64,000 nt of DNA from Clostridium sp. C105KSO13 (GTDB lineage: Bacteria; Bacillota; Clostridia; Lachnospirales; Lachnospiraceae), in NCBI RefSeq assembly GCF_001517425.1, contig NZ_FBWL01000161.1:1-64000 (forward strand), given 5' to 3'. Each line of letters starts with the position of its first letter. Within the stretch, counting starts at the first letter, position 1. Both the position numbers and the translations under genes were made by a program. Of this stretch, positions 17,380-29,731 are shown in pieces. Under the pieces are notes generated by a model, which ran no database searches, was not told the DNA's origin, and was given only the letters and a program-made list of their open reading frames with translations.

Positions 17380-17415
17380 CATAAAGCGGCCTACTGATAT
17401 ATTTCAGCAAGCCGC
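17380..17415 (-). terminator. Likely terminator of the V-ATPase operon
   Basis: Minus strand GCGGCTTGCTGA pairs with TCAGTAGGCCGC (two mismatches) around an AAATATA loop and is followed by TTTAT. It lies 36 bases past the ntpD stop. Confidence 0.5.
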
Positions 17416-17451
17416 CATGTATTAAACCATAAAAATCAACGAGACAATATA

Positions 17452-18111
17452 CTAAGCCCGTTCTTTATAATGGTGTTCTTCTTCTAGCATCATATCCTTC
17501 ACTTTCATCAGACGAACCTGAGTACTTCTCTCATTTTCATCTAATTTCATGGTAATGTATTTAATATTTTCCTCAGTCTCAGGAATGATAACATGTTCCA
17601 GCGCATTTACACGCCTTCTTGTCTTCTCTATTTCTGCCGCCATAAGCTGGCACGCTTTCTCGCATTCCGCGAGCCGTATCATATCCGGCAGTATATCTGC
17701 CAGGGATTTAACTGCTCCATCCAAATCACTGGAAGTGAATGCAAAGCCATAGGAATAAATATCATTTTCATCCCCTGTCCTTGTTTCACACTCAAAAGTA
17801 GGTACATTCACACTCATGACATTCCTCTCGCCGGGAATCAGACTGATTTCCTGCTTGGGCGCCATAAGAGCCGTGTTGAGTGTCTCCTCGGACATCCCGG
17901 CTTTGGCAATAACAAAATTCTTATTGGCTGAGAGGATTCCTTCCTCTACTCTCAAACGCACTTCCATATTTTCCCGCACCAGATCTAAATACTGGCGCAT
18001 TAGCTCGTCGCGTTTGTCCTTTAGCAGCTTATGGCCTCGGACAGCTGTAATACGCTTCTTTTTTAGCCGGGTCAGCTCCATACGGGTTGGATTTACCTGT
18101 GTTGATGCCAA
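17452..18111 (-). CDS. ntpD: V-type ATP synthase subunit D (central stalk)
   Basis: A 219-residue coiled-coil rotor shaft of the V1 sector. Conserved N-terminus is NPTRMELTRLKKKRITAVRGHKLLKDKRDEL, here noted in parts (NPTRMELTRLKKK; GHKLLKDKRDEL). The C-terminal helix contains RRVNALEHVIIPE. Last gene of the ntpFIKECGABD operon, 30 bases after ntpB. Confidence 0.93.
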   Translation of the reverse strand: MASTQVNPTRMELTRLKKKRITAVRGHKLLKDKRDELMRQYLDLVRENMEVRLRVEEGILSANKNFVIAKAGMSEETLNTALMAPKQEISLIPGERNVMSVNVPTFECETRTGDENDIYSYGFAFTSSDLDGAVKSLADILPDMIRLAECEKACQLMAAEIEKTRRRVNALEHVIIPETEENIKYITMKLDENERSTQVRLMKVKDMMLEEEHHYKERA

Positions 18112-18141
18112 ATGTAATCACCTCGCTTTTCCAACTTAGCC

Positions 18142-19515
18142 TCACTCTTTACCATAATACTGATCCAGGAATTTATCGTCGATACGTTTCAGTTCTGTTC
18201 TCGGCAGCATAGAAAGTAATTTCCATCCGATATCCAATGTTTCTTCGATGCTCCGGTCTGTGTTATATCCCTGAGATACATATTCGGTCTCAAACGCATC
18301 TGCGAACTTTGCATACATCAAGTCAATTTCCGTCAATGCAGCTTCCCCAAGAATCACCATAAGTTCCTTGGCGTCTTTTCCACGTGCGTATGCCGCAAAC
18401 AGCTGATTCATTGTATTAGAATGGTCCTCCCTGGTCTTTCCCGAACCGATACCTTTGTCTTTAAGACGGGACAGTGATGGAAGTACATCGATCGGAGGAG
18501 TAACACCCTTGCGGTACAAATCACGGCTGAGAATAATCTGCCCCTCTGTGATGTATCCTGTCAAGTCAGGAATCGGATGGGTTTTATCATCCTCAGGCAT
18601 ACTCAGAATCGGTATCATGGTGATACTTCCCTTTTTACCATTCTGACGGCCGGCTCTCTCATACAGTGAAGCAAGGTCCGTGTACATGTATCCCGGATAT
18701 CCGCGGCGCCCGGGAACTTCCTTGCGGGCTGCTGAGACCTCACGCAGCGCATCTGCGTAGTTTGTTATGTCCGTCAGAATAACCAGAACATGCATATCTT
18801 TTTCAAAGGCCAGATATTCTGCTGCTGTCAGTGCCATACGAGGTGTCGCGATACGCTCGATGGCCGGGTCATTTGCCAGGTTTACAAAAAGAACGGTTCT
18901 GTCAATAGCTCCTGTTTCTTTGAAACTTTCAATAAAAAAGTTAGATTCCTCAAATGTAATACCCATCGCTGCAAATACAACGGCAAAGTTCTCATCTTTC
19001 CCCAATACCTTTGCCTGTCTGGCAATCTGCGCTGCCAGCTGTGCATGTGGCAGACCGGATGCGGAGAAAATAGGCAGCTTCTGACCGCGGACCAGTGTAT
19101 TCAGACCGTCAATGGCGGAGATACCAGTCTGGATAAATTCTTCAGGATAACTTCTGGCCGCAGGGTTCATAGGAAGCCCATTGGTGTCCATGCGGGCATC
19201 CGGCAAAATCTCCGGTCCATCGTCTATAGGACGCCCCAGGCCGTCAAATACACGTCCCAGCATATCTTCGGAAACACCAAGTTCCATGGTCCGTCCCAGA
19301 AAACGTACTTTACTGTTAGACAAGTTAACTCCCGTCGCACTTTCAAATAACTGTACCAGGGCATCGCTGCCGTTGATCTCCAGCACTTTGCAGCGACGAA
19401 TTTCACCGTCTGCAAGCTCTATTTCTCCCAGCTCATCGTAGGCCACATTTTCAACACCGCGCACCAGCATCAAAGGGCCGGCTACTTCCTGTATGGTTCT
19501 ATATTCTTTTGGCAT
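18142..19515 (-). CDS. ntpB: V-type ATP synthase subunit B
   Basis: A 457-residue non-catalytic nucleotide-site subunit of V1. It begins [21 protein letters not shown] and contains [31 protein letters not shown] (the degenerate P-loop region of B subunits) and [13 protein letters not shown]. Starts directly after the ntpA stop. Confidence 0.96.
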   Translation of the reverse strand: MPKEYRTIQEVAGPLMLVRGVENVAYDELGEIELADGEIRRCKVLEINGSDALVQLFESATGVNLSNSKVRFLGRTMELGVSEDMLGRVFDGLGRPIDDGPEILPDARMDTNGLPMNPAARSYPEEFIQTGISAIDGLNTLVRGQKLPIFSASGLPHAQLAAQIARQAKVLGKDENFAVVFAAMGITFEESNFFIESFKETGAIDRTVLFVNLANDPAIERIATPRMALTAAEYLAFEKDMHVLVILTDITNYADALREVSAARKEVPGRRGYPGYMYTDLASLYERAGRQNGKKGSITMIPILSMPEDDKTHPIPDLTGYITEGQIILSRDLYRKGVTPPIDVLPSLSRLKDKGIGSGKTREDHSNTMNQLFAAYARGKDAKELMVILGEAALTEIDLMYAKFADAFETEYVSQGYNTDRSIEETLDIGWKLLSMLPRTELKRIDDKFLDQYYGKE

Positions 19516-21282
19516 TTAAAAGCCCTCCTTTCCTAATGCTTTGGTAATATCTGTCTGTAATGCTTTTTCTACTTTTGCATATTCTGCATCTACATGATCT
19601 TCCAGCGTATATTTAAAACGGCCGATTTGTTCGCGTACCGGCAGATCTATCAGTTCCTGCAGGGGTGCACCTTTCTCAAGGGCTGCCACAGCCTGTTCGT
19701 AATATGCCAGAACCAGATTCATCATCATGTGCTGCTTTTTCAGCGAAGTGTAAGTGTCAATCTCATGGAAAGAGTTCTGATGCAGGAAATCCTCGCGGAT
19801 AGAGCGTGATGCCTCCATTTTTAGTCTGTCTCCCGGTGAAAGAGCATCCATACCGACCATCTTTACAATTTCTTCCAGTTCTGCCTCTTCCTGCAGAAGA
19901 TTCATCATCTTCTGGCGGTCTTCCATCCAGTCGGAGGCAACTTCTGCATTAAACCATTTTTCCATATCATCCAAATATAGAGAATAACTGGTCAGCCAGT
20001 TGATTGCCGGAAAATGTCTCTTATAAGCAAGGGCAGAGTCCAGCCCCCAGAATACCTTCACAATACGCAGGGTAGCCTGTGAAACCGGCTCGGAAATATC
20101 ACCGCCCGGAGGCGATACAGCACCGATAACCGACAGCGCCCCTTCTCGCCCTTCTTTACCAAGTGAAATGACCTGCCCTGCACGTTCATAGAACTGAGCC
20201 AGTCGGCTACCCAGATACGCAGGGTAACCTTCCTCACCTGGCATTTCCTCCAATCGCCCGGACATCTCCCGGAGTGCCTCTGCCCAGCGTGATGTAGAAT
20301 CTGCCATTAACGCAACAGAATATCCCATGTCACGGAAGTATTCTGCAATTGTAATGCCTGTATAAATAGATGCCTCACGGGCTGCCACAGGCATATCCGA
20401 CGTGTTTGCGATTAGTACGGTCCTCTGCATCAGAGACTGTCCTGTCTTGGGATCCTTCAGCTCCGGAAACTCATTGAGAACATCTGTCATTTCATTTCCA
20501 CGCTCACCGCAGCCTATATAGACCACGATATCTGCTTCTGCCCACTTCGCAAGCTGATGCTGTATGACAGTTTTACCGCTTCCAAAGGGCCCGGGAACTG
20601 CTGCCACTCCGCCTCTTGCGATTGGGAAAAATGTGTCAATTACCCTTTGCCCGGTCACAAGGGGTTTTTTAGGAGAAAGCTTTTTCTGATATGGACGCCC
20701 CTTACGCACCGGCCATCTCTGCATCAATGTGAGGTTCTGATCACCCTGGTCAGTCTCCAACACCGCAACAGTCTCCTCTATAGTGAATTCGCCTGCTTTT
20801 ATTTCTTTTATTTTTCCTTTTGTACCGTAAGGTACCATGATTTTTTGCTGTACAACCGGGGTCTCCTGTACAGTACCTATTACATCTCCCGCCTCTACTT
20901 CATCTCCGGCAGAAGCTGTAGGAACAAAGTCCCATTTTTTGTCTCTTTTCAAAGACGCAACTTCCACTCCACGTTTCAGGTTATTACCCGAAATCTTCAT
21001 AATTTCATCCAGCGGTCTCTGAATCCCATCATAGATGCTGGAAATAAGTCCCGGTCCCAATTCCACAGACATGGGAACTTCCATGGATTCCACCGGTTCT
21101 CCCGGCCCCAGTCCTGAAGTCTCCTCGTATACCTGTATGGAAGCCTCATCCCCATGTATCTCTATAATTTCGCCAATCAGACGCTGGCTGCTCACACGAA
21201 CCACATCAAACATGTTCGCATCGCGCATTCCCTCCGCAATAACCAGAGGGCCTGCCACCTTCTTTACTATCCCTGTACTCAT
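19516..21282 (-). CDS. ntpA: V-type ATP synthase catalytic subunit A
   Basis: A 588-residue catalytic subunit, matching the usual ~590. It shows Walker [18 protein letters not shown], the long non-homologous insert typical of A subunits (~110-190), the [20 protein letters not shown] catalytic region and the [11 protein letters not shown] segment. It hydrolyses or makes ATP coupled to ion flow through subunits I and K. Confidence 0.97.
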   Translation of the reverse strand: MSTGIVKKVAGPLVIAEGMRDANMFDVVRVSSQRLIGEIIEIHGDEASIQVYEETSGLGPGEPVESMEVPMSVELGPGLISSIYDGIQRPLDEIMKISGNNLKRGVEVASLKRDKKWDFVPTASAGDEVEAGDVIGTVQETPVVQQKIMVPYGTKGKIKEIKAGEFTIEETVAVLETDQGDQNLTLMQRWPVRKGRPYQKKLSPKKPLVTGQRVIDTFFPIARGGVAAVPGPFGSGKTVIQHQLAKWAEADIVVYIGCGERGNEMTDVLNEFPELKDPKTGQSLMQRTVLIANTSDMPVAAREASIYTGITIAEYFRDMGYSVALMADSTSRWAEALREMSGRLEEMPGEEGYPAYLGSRLAQFYERAGQVISLGKEGREGALSVIGAVSPPGGDISEPVSQATLRIVKVFWGLDSALAYKRHFPAINWLTSYSLYLDDMEKWFNAEVASDWMEDRQKMMNLLQEEAELEEIVKMVGMDALSPGDRLKMEASRSIREDFLHQNSFHEIDTYTSLKKQHMMMNLVLAYYEQAVAALEKGAPLQELIDLPVREQIGRFKYTLEDHVDAEYAKVEKALQTDITKALGKEGF

Positions 21283-21302
21283 TATGATGCATTAACCTCC
21301 GT

Positions 21303-21623
21303 TTATTTTTCTGAAAATAATATATCTGATCCAACTGCCTGCTCCACAGTCTTCTTTACGCCTTCCAAACCTGCACCTGTGTTACCAGACACTCCTGGTA
21401 TCTGGATAATTGCGGGCAGTATGCGCTCTTTATAATGCTCAATTACATCTGTCAGCTCTGCTGCCAATGCCTCTGTAATATAAATGATTCCGCATTTTTC
21501 CTCCGCAAGCTGCCAAAGCTTCTGCTTTGCCTCCTCCAGCGTCCGGACAGGGCAGACAGTAAGGCCAAGCGTAGCAAATCCATAAATACTGTCATAATCG
21601 CCGACTACTGCTATTTTATACAT
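21303..21623 (-). CDS. ntpG: V-type ATP synthase subunit F (NtpG)
   Basis: A 106-residue rotor subunit beginning MYKIAVVGDYDSIYGFATLG and containing CGIIYITEALA and IIQIPGVSGNTGAGLEGVKK, all family hallmarks. Eight-base overlap with ntpC. Position between C and A matches the E. hirae operon. Confidence 0.92.
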   Translation of the reverse strand: MYKIAVVGDYDSIYGFATLGLTVCPVRTLEEAKQKLWQLAEEKCGIIYITEALAAELTDVIEHYKERILPAIIQIPGVSGNTGAGLEGVKKTVEQAVGSDILFSEK

Positions 21624-22587
21624 ACATCTCCCTTATCCTTTCCCTGATCGAGTCCTCTGAGAAGCCATTCTGCTTTGCTGTCAGAATAATGCGAACAGTC
21701 TTTATTTCATTTTCTCTGGCAATCACATAGGCTACCAGCGGACCCACAGAAAATGGATTATATTTCTGGGGCCTGATTGTTTCAATCATGCGGTTGTCGC
21801 ACCACCGTTCAAATGCAGACGGTGATTCCTCCAATGCCGCCGCGCCCCCTGCATAGGTTGTCCCCTGGAGGTAGTCACGGATTACGTCCATACCGGATGC
21901 TGCAGCCTTAGATAATTGCTCTATGTTAATGCTTTGGCAGGGTGCCATTGCACGCTTCATGAAATCTATTGATTTTCCTGTCTTTTGAGAACGTACAGCT
22001 ATCTTAATATCTGCAATTGCCAACGTAGACTCGGCATAATTTCGGATAATCTCGTCATCTGCCTTCTGTCCGGCTTCATAAATAGCCTCCAGTGCAGCCT
22101 TATCTATAATAATATCGCACAACTGTCCGTCTCCAGTGTGAAGCAGAGTATCATATGCCTCAGCTGCAGCTGTTCCCATATTCCCGGGAAGTCTATGGAA
22201 TTCCTTATTCTGCACGATCCGGAGCATTTCCTGTCCGGAGATTGAACAGTCCTCATAGAAAACATTTTCAGTTACTGTTCCTGTGCATGCCTGCTTCACT
22301 GCGCTTTTGAGATTATGAAATAATTTAGGGTAACTGAGTACATCAAACACCGTCATATCCGGTGCCACCTCTTTTATCACTTCCCATGCTTTCTCTTCTT
22401 CCATTCTCAGCATTGCAGGCACATCCATAGAACCGATTCCGTCTCCCCAGCCCTTTTCCGACAGGAACTGCAGACACTGGTTCTCATCCGGGCATGCAAG
22501 CAAGCGCTCAATATCTGCATCGGAAATCAAAGAATTCTCCAGGGCACGAATACGGGCAACCGCATAAGTATACTCTAATTCATTCAA
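21616..22587 (-). CDS. ntpC: V-type ATP synthase subunit C (NtpC)
   Basis: A 323-residue funnel-shaped subunit linking the V1 shaft to the membrane rotor ring. It begins YTYAVARIRALENSLIS and contains FHNLKSAVKQACTG and NPFSVGPLVAYVIARENEIK. The last motif is the C-terminal hallmark (PlxxyllarexExxxvR). It overlaps ntpE by 4 bases and ntpG by 8. Confidence 0.93.
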   Translation of the reverse strand: MNELEYTYAVARIRALENSLISDADIERLLACPDENQCLQFLSEKGWGDGIGSMDVPAMLRMEEEKAWEVIKEVAPDMTVFDVLSYPKLFHNLKSAVKQACTGTVTENVFYEDCSISGQEMLRIVQNKEFHRLPGNMGTAAAEAYDTLLHTGDGQLCDIIIDKAALEAIYEAGQKADDEIIRNYAESTLAIADIKIAVRSQKTGKSIDFMKRAMAPCQSINIEQLSKAAASGMDVIRDYLQGTTYAGGAAALEESPSAFERWCDNRMIETIRPQKYNPFSVGPLVAYVIARENEIKTVRIILTAKQNGFSEDSIRERIREMYV

Positions 22588-23174
22588 AATAAAACCTCCT
22601 GCACTCCATCGGACAATTCATCCCTCTTGGCATCAAATAAAGCTTTGATTGTACAGTTTTCTTCAATCCCTCCATAGACCAGGATAAAGCCGCCGTCAAT
22701 CTTCTTTGCTTCTTTAGAAACTTCTAATGTACCCCCCCCGGAAATGGCAATTTTCTGAATCTCCGCTTCAAATCCGGCAGGCATGCGATCTAAATCTCTT
22801 TTTGAAAAAAAGATTTTTCCTGTTTCCGGAGCCACATATTTGCTCAGCATTCTACGGATCATAGCAAAATACCCCCCTGTTTCCAGGTTTATGGTTCTAT
22901 CATATGCTTTTTCAAGTGCTTCCGCTATTATGCCCTGTTTCGCACGCAAAACTGCCTGTCTGTGCTGCATATCACAGGAAGATGCTATCCGCTGTGCATA
23001 TTGTTCGGCATCAGTCTGAGCTTTATTGGAAATTGCCTCAGCTTGGGCTTTGGCCTCGGCTTCTGCCTGCTTTATAATTTCTTCTGCTTTTGCCCTGGCC
23101 TCCGCTATTTTCTTGTCCGCCGAGTGGTTCGCCTCATCCAGAATCTGGTTTTTCATTTTGTCCAATCCACTCAT
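22584..23174 (-). CDS. ntpE: V-type ATP synthase subunit E
   Basis: A 196-residue peripheral-stalk subunit. The N-terminal half is an Ala/Lys/Glu coiled coil (AEEIIKQAEAEAKAQAEAI), and a C-terminal alpha/beta domain follows. It pairs with the NtpF-like subunit to form the stator. Sequence varies widely in this family, so the call rests on architecture and operon position. Confidence 0.88.
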   Translation of the reverse strand: MSGLDKMKNQILDEANHSADKKIAEARAKAEEIIKQAEAEAKAQAEAISNKAQTDAEQYAQRIASSCDMQHRQAVLRAKQGIIAEALEKAYDRTINLETGGYFAMIRRMLSKYVAPETGKIFFSKRDLDRMPAGFEAEIQKIAISGGGTLEVSKEAKKIDGGFILVYGGIEENCTIKALFDAKRDELSDGVQEVLF

Positions 23175-23237
23175 TTTATAAATTCTCCCTTTCTTGGTAA
23201 ATGCAATTTTACACTTTATTCCTGTTTTCTTCGCTTA

Positions 23238-25729
<2,492 letters not shown>

Positions 25730-25753
25730 ATTCTTGCCCTCCCTTTTCTTTTT

Positions 25754-26062
25754 CTACACAAGCCGTGACACTGTGAGGCTGATAGCTTCTTCCTCCCTTT
25801 TTGAAGCAGTTTCTCTCAGCAGCTTTATCTCATTCTCAATAGACGCTGCTGCAGCCTTCTGAAACTCTTCTCCATTCATGCGGGCAGTCTCCATCACGGC
25901 ATCTGCTTCCTTTAGGGCTGTGTCCCTTTGCTTTGCTTTCAGCCGTTCGGCTTCTTTATATGCATCTTCCAGCATTTTCCTACACTTTTCATCTGCATCA
26001 TTCACAATAGCTCCGGCATTTGCCTCTGTTTCTCGTATTGCCTGAATGGTCTCTTCCACCAT
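25754..26062 (-). CDS. ntpF: V-type ATP synthase peripheral-stalk subunit (NtpF/G-H type)
   Basis: A 102-residue, almost wholly helical Ala/Glu/Lys coiled coil (VNDADEKCRKMLEDAYKEAE). It lacks catalytic motifs. It is first gene of the operon, where E. hirae has ntpF, and would pair with subunit E as stator. It is assigned mainly by position and coiled-coil character. Confidence 0.8.
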   Translation of the reverse strand: MVEETIQAIRETEANAGAIVNDADEKCRKMLEDAYKEAERLKAKQRDTALKEADAVMETARMNGEEFQKAAAASIENEIKLLRETASKREEEAISLTVSRLV

Positions 26063-26087
26063 ACATCAGTCACCCCCTTTTTTCATA

Positions 26088-26117
26088 CTTATATTAGCGT
26101 ACCACAAATATTAGCAA
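26088..26117 (-). promoter_or_regulatory. Promoter of the V-ATPase operon
   Basis: TTGCTA (26112-26117), 18-bp spacer, TATAAG (26088-26093). The -10 end lies 26 bases before the ntpF start; a GGGGGTGA ribosome binding site follows. Confidence 0.6.
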
Positions 26118-26171
26118 TAGTCTACAATTTTATTGCAAGGGCTGTTATGCACGTTGTGTATATTTTTGTTT

Positions 26172-26208
26172 AAAAAATAACAGAGCACTGCAAATACCCT
26201 GTTATTTT
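26172..26208 (-). terminator. Intrinsic terminator of trmL
   Basis: Minus strand AAAATAACAG pairs with CTGTTATTTT and runs into a T tract, 15 bases past the trmL stop. It separates trmL from the V-ATPase operon. Confidence 0.85.
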
Positions 26209-26222
26209 ATGAACTAGCCTAT

Positions 26223-26720
26223 TTATGCTTCCCAGTTTAACCGATGCAGATGTCCTTCCAGATTCATGCCATTAAATTGATTCTGTCTTAATGCCTCATA
26301 CAGAATGATTGACACTGAATTGGCCAGGTTCAAGGATCTTATATCTCCCACCATGGGGATTCTCACACAGTTTTCCTTATTCTTCACCAATATTTCCTCC
26401 GGTATACCTGCGCTCTCTTTCCCGAACATAATGTAACAATCGGGTTCATACTTTGCCTCTGTATAAACCTTCGATGCCTTGGTGGTGGCCATGTATATCT
26501 TCCCCACGGGATTCTTTTCGAGAAAGTCCTGAAAGTCGTTGTAAGTTGTCACATTAAGGCTCGGCCAATAATCCATCCCGGCACGTTTGAGTGCCTTTTC
26601 GCTTAGTTTAAATCCCAAGGGCTCAATTAAGTGAAGACGGGTGTCTGTGGCTACACATGTGCGCCCGATATTCCCCGTGTTTGCCGGAATCTCTGGTTCA
26701 TGCAGTACAATATTCAACAT
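26223..26720 (-). CDS. trmL: tRNA (cytidine/uridine-34-2'-O)-methyltransferase TrmL
   Basis: A 165-residue minimal SPOUT enzyme methylating the wobble ribose of certain tRNA-Leu. Motifs: LHEPEIPANTGNIGRTCVAT at the N-terminus, IMFGKESAGIPEEIL and RIPMVGDIRSLNLANSVSII forming the SAM knot. Length is standard for TrmL (about 155-170). Confidence 0.94.
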   Translation of the reverse strand: MLNIVLHEPEIPANTGNIGRTCVATDTRLHLIEPLGFKLSEKALKRAGMDYWPSLNVTTYNDFQDFLEKNPVGKIYMATTKASKVYTEAKYEPDCYIMFGKESAGIPEEILVKNKENCVRIPMVGDIRSLNLANSVSIILYEALRQNQFNGMNLEGHLHRLNWEA

Positions 26721-26725
26721 TCTTC

Positions 26726-27895
26726 TTACCTCTCATTTCTTAGCCGCTGAACAAAATGTCCCAGCCGCCCCAGTGCTTCCTTCAAATCCTCCAGAGAATA
26801 GGCATAAGAAATTCTTAAAAAGCCTTCTCCGCAAGCTCCGAACGCAGTCCCCGGAACCACAGCAACCTTCTCTTCCTGCAGCAGACGGTTAGCAAATTCC
26901 TCTGATGTCATGCTAAACTCCTGAATACTGGGAAACACGTAGAATGCTCCAAAAGGTTCAAAACATTCGAGCTGCATACGAGCAAACTCGTGCATCAGAA
27001 ACCGTCTCCGCTGATTATAGGACTTTCTCATTTCCTCTACTTCTTCAGCGCAGTTCTTCAGCCCTTCCACAGCTGCATACTGACTGTTCGTAGGGGCACA
27101 CATAATTGCAAACTGATGCAGCTTTATCATCTGCTCAATAATTGTTTCCGGCCCACAGCAGTACCCCAGACGCCATCCTGTCATAGCAAATCCTTTAGAA
27201 AAACCGTTAATAACAATGGTCCTGTCCCGCATTCCCGGCAGGCTTGCAATCGAAACATGGGCAGACTTATAGGTCAGCTCCGAATAAATCTCATCCGACA
27301 AAACATACAGATCATGTTCTTTTACAAACTCTGCCACCGGTTCTAGTTCTTCCTTTGTCATGATAGAGCCGGTAGGGTTATTTGGAAAGGGCATAATCAG
27401 AACTTTTGTTTTAGGGGAGGTGTACTTTTCCAGATCTTTTACAGTCAGTTTGAACTCATTGTCATACTGGAGAGGAATTACAACCGGGACTCCGTCCGCC
27501 ATAACTGCACACGGCAGATAGGAGACATAGCAGGGCTGGGGTATCAGTACCTCATCCCCGGGATCCAGCATGCAGCGCAGGGCCACATCTATCGCCTCGC
27601 TCCCCCCCACAGTAACTAATGTTTCCGTACCGGGATTATACTTTACATGTATTTTTCTGTCCAGATAACTACAGATTTCCACCCTTAACTCCTGGAGCCC
27701 CGCATTGGAAGTGTAAAAGGTGCGCCCTTTTTCCAACGCATAGATTCCTTCTTCACGTATCCTCCAGGGAGTATCGAAATCGGGTTCTCCGACACCAAGA
27801 GATATGGCATCTTCCATCTCGTTTACCAAATCAAAGAACTTGCGTATGCCGGAGGGCTCTATTTCTACTATTTTCTTAGATAATGGATTTCTCAT
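26726..27895 (-). CDS. Class I/II PLP-dependent aminotransferase
   Basis: A 389-residue fold-type I aminotransferase. The PLP lysine lies in NGFSKGFAMTGWRLGY, the phosphate/Asp region in SDEIYSELTY, and FPNNPTGSIM carries the substrate-binding Asn. The closest general type is aspartate/aromatic aminotransferase; the amino donor cannot be assigned. It overlaps the Lrp-type regulator by one base, and such pairs often share amino-acid control. Confidence 0.9.
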   Translation of the reverse strand: MRNPLSKKIVEIEPSGIRKFFDLVNEMEDAISLGVGEPDFDTPWRIREEGIYALEKGRTFYTSNAGLQELRVEICSYLDRKIHVKYNPGTETLVTVGGSEAIDVALRCMLDPGDEVLIPQPCYVSYLPCAVMADGVPVVIPLQYDNEFKLTVKDLEKYTSPKTKVLIMPFPNNPTGSIMTKEELEPVAEFVKEHDLYVLSDEIYSELTYKSAHVSIASLPGMRDRTIVINGFSKGFAMTGWRLGYCCGPETIIEQMIKLHQFAIMCAPTNSQYAAVEGLKNCAEEVEEMRKSYNQRRRFLMHEFARMQLECFEPFGAFYVFPSIQEFSMTSEEFANRLLQEEKVAVVPGTAFGACGEGFLRISYAYSLEDLKEALGRLGHFVQRLRNER

Positions 27896-28386
27896 TATGG
27901 TGTCACCGGCATCCTTTCTTCCTCTTTCTTTGGAACCATAATTGTCCCGTGATCCTTATACTTCTTGAGAATAAAATAGGTTGCCGTGCCTATAACATCC
28001 TGAATTGTAGATAGCCGTTCCGCCACAAAATGTGACACTTCTTTTAGTGTCTTCCCCTCCAGTGACACAAGTAGATCATAGCCCCCGGATATCAGGTATA
28101 CCGCATGCACCTCATCATAGTTATAAATACGTTGTGCAATCCTGTCAAAACCACGGTTCCGCTGTGGAGTCACTCTTACCTCGATCAGGGCACTCACTGA
28201 CTCTATTCCTGCCTTGTCCCAATCTATCAGCGTATGATAACCGCAGATAATTTTCTGCTTTTCCATATCCGCAATTTCATTTGCCACTGTTGTTTCATCC
28301 ACGCCCATCATAGCCGCGAGTTCCCCCAGGTTCACCCTGCTGTGCTTTTCCAGGTACTTTAATATTTCATATCTCAGCTCGTCCAT
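27895..28386 (-). CDS. Lrp/AsnC-family transcriptional regulator
   Basis: A 163-residue regulator with an N-terminal helix-turn-helix (LGELAAMMGVDETTVANEI) and a C-terminal RAM ligand-binding domain (YDEVHAVYLISGGYDLLVSL). It is the first gene of a pair with the aminotransferase, so it likely senses an amino acid and controls that gene. Confidence 0.9.
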   Translation of the reverse strand: MDELRYEILKYLEKHSRVNLGELAAMMGVDETTVANEIADMEKQKIICGYHTLIDWDKAGIESVSALIEVRVTPQRNRGFDRIAQRIYNYDEVHAVYLISGGYDLLVSLEGKTLKEVSHFVAERLSTIQDVIGTATYFILKKYKDHGTIMVPKKEEERMPVTP

Positions 28387-28408
28387 GTCCTCTTCTCCTT
28401 ATATCATT

Positions 28409-29425
28409 TCATTCCCGCTCCCACCAGAGCATCAGCTCGTCGGGTGCCGGGCGTTCCAAAAATCGCTGTTCTGTTTTGCTTGTGATCACTCTGGCCGTCT
28501 CCTGCCTGATAACCCCAAGCCTGGTGGCTCGTGCACCCACCCCCTCCAAAATCCTTACCAGGGAGCCGCCGTCATCTGCTGTCATAAGTATACATCCCGC
28601 AGATGTCAGCTGATACGGATTCAAACCATAATATTCACATATCTCTATGGTTTCCTGTCTCATGGACATCTCGTGCATGTCTACTTCCATTCCAACCCCG
28701 GAGGCCTCCCCCAACTCCCACAATGCTGCAAAGATACCACCCTGCCCAACCTGATGCATTGCAGAGACTCCCGCACATCTGGCCGCTGTAATTGCATCCA
28801 TTGCGGGCAGTTGATTCTCAAGTTCCATTGTCCGGCGGATAAATGCCGGAACAAATCTCTCTGCGAGCTCATCTTCCCTCTCTGAAAGTATCCTCAAGGT
28901 GCCCTCCAGACCTGCATATCCGCACAATATAAGATCCTGTCCGGGAAGGGCGTCGGAGGCACGAGTCATACTTTCTGCCTGTATATATCCCACCCCGGCG
29001 GCAAAGAGGACTGGGTGGATTACAGCAGGACTCACTTCTGCCTTTATTCCTGTAATGGGGACACCCACAGTTTTACACACTGCCTCCGTACATGAGATCA
29101 TCTCTTTCAGCCTTGCTTCAGTGACAGAAGACGTCAGAAGAATTCTCAAGGAGACACTAACCGGACATGCCCCGCGGACTGCCAGATCATTCAGTACCCT
29201 GTAAACTGCAAAATTCCCGACATTTGCAGCATCTCCAAAAACCTCTGTATTGGTGTATACCCAAACTCCTTTACAGTCCTTTTCTTCCTCCTGCTCTGCA
29301 GGAAGGCAAAAAGCGGAACAAGGTTCTTCCAGAGATGGAGGCAAAAGGATTTCGTTTCCCTCTATATATAGTTGTCTGTACACTGACCTGTTCCACACGG
29401 TCTGCGATATATTGCCGACTTTCAT
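28409..29425 (-). CDS. AIR synthase-related protein (PurM/HypE-like)
   Basis: A 338-residue protein of the PurM/HypE superfamily. An N-terminal half includes FGDAANVGNFAVYRVLNDLA and VGVPITGIKAEVSP. The C-terminal half carries MHQVGQGGIFAALWELGEAS and LTSAGCILM, like the C-domain of HypE. No hyp or pur genes are adjacent. A hydrogenase-maturation role is not supported by context. It precedes the Lrp/aminotransferase pair on the same strand, separated by 22 bases. Confidence 0.75.
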   Translation of the reverse strand: MKVGNISQTVWNRSVYRQLYIEGNEILLPPSLEEPCSAFCLPAEQEEEKDCKGVWVYTNTEVFGDAANVGNFAVYRVLNDLAVRGACPVSVSLRILLTSSVTEARLKEMISCTEAVCKTVGVPITGIKAEVSPAVIHPVLFAAGVGYIQAESMTRASDALPGQDLILCGYAGLEGTLRILSEREDELAERFVPAFIRRTMELENQLPAMDAITAARCAGVSAMHQVGQGGIFAALWELGEASGVGMEVDMHEMSMRQETIEICEYYGLNPYQLTSAGCILMTADDGGSLVRILEGVGARATRLGVIRQETARVITSKTEQRFLERPAPDELMLWWERE

Positions 29426-29540
29426 ACTTATCTGCCTTTCCTGTTTCTTAATCTATCCTGCTGCCTGCCCTGTGACTGCCTGAATTACTTTCATAATCTT
29501 TGTCTCATCTTGAGTCTGGACTGCACTGTTAATCTTATTC

Positions 29541-29642
29541 TTATATAAGATAGGGAATAATCATAGTTGCGACCATAGCTACAACAACTACTATAACTAT
29601 AGTGGAGATAATTCTCCTTATCTTTTTATCGTAAAAATTCAT
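29541..29642 (-). CDS. Small single-pass membrane protein, 33 aa
   Basis: A short frame with a good ribosome binding site (GAAAGGTGAAAGAAG) begins MNFYDKKIRRIIS and continues as a very hydrophobic Val/Ile stretch to IIPYLI. Basic residues precede one membrane helix, giving N-in topology by the positive-inside rule. Similar tiny MNFYDKK-type peptides occur in Lachnospiraceae (from memory). Its function is unknown. It lies between the radical SAM gene and the AIR-synthase-like gene. Confidence 0.6.
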   Translation of the reverse strand: MNFYDKKIRRIISTIVIVVVVAMVATMIIPYLI

Positions 29643-29731
29643 CTTCTTTCACCTTTCTGTTATTCAATATTTCTGGTAATGTTGGATATATTTTATACTC
29701 TTTACTGGTTTTTTGCAAGAATCCTATTTAT

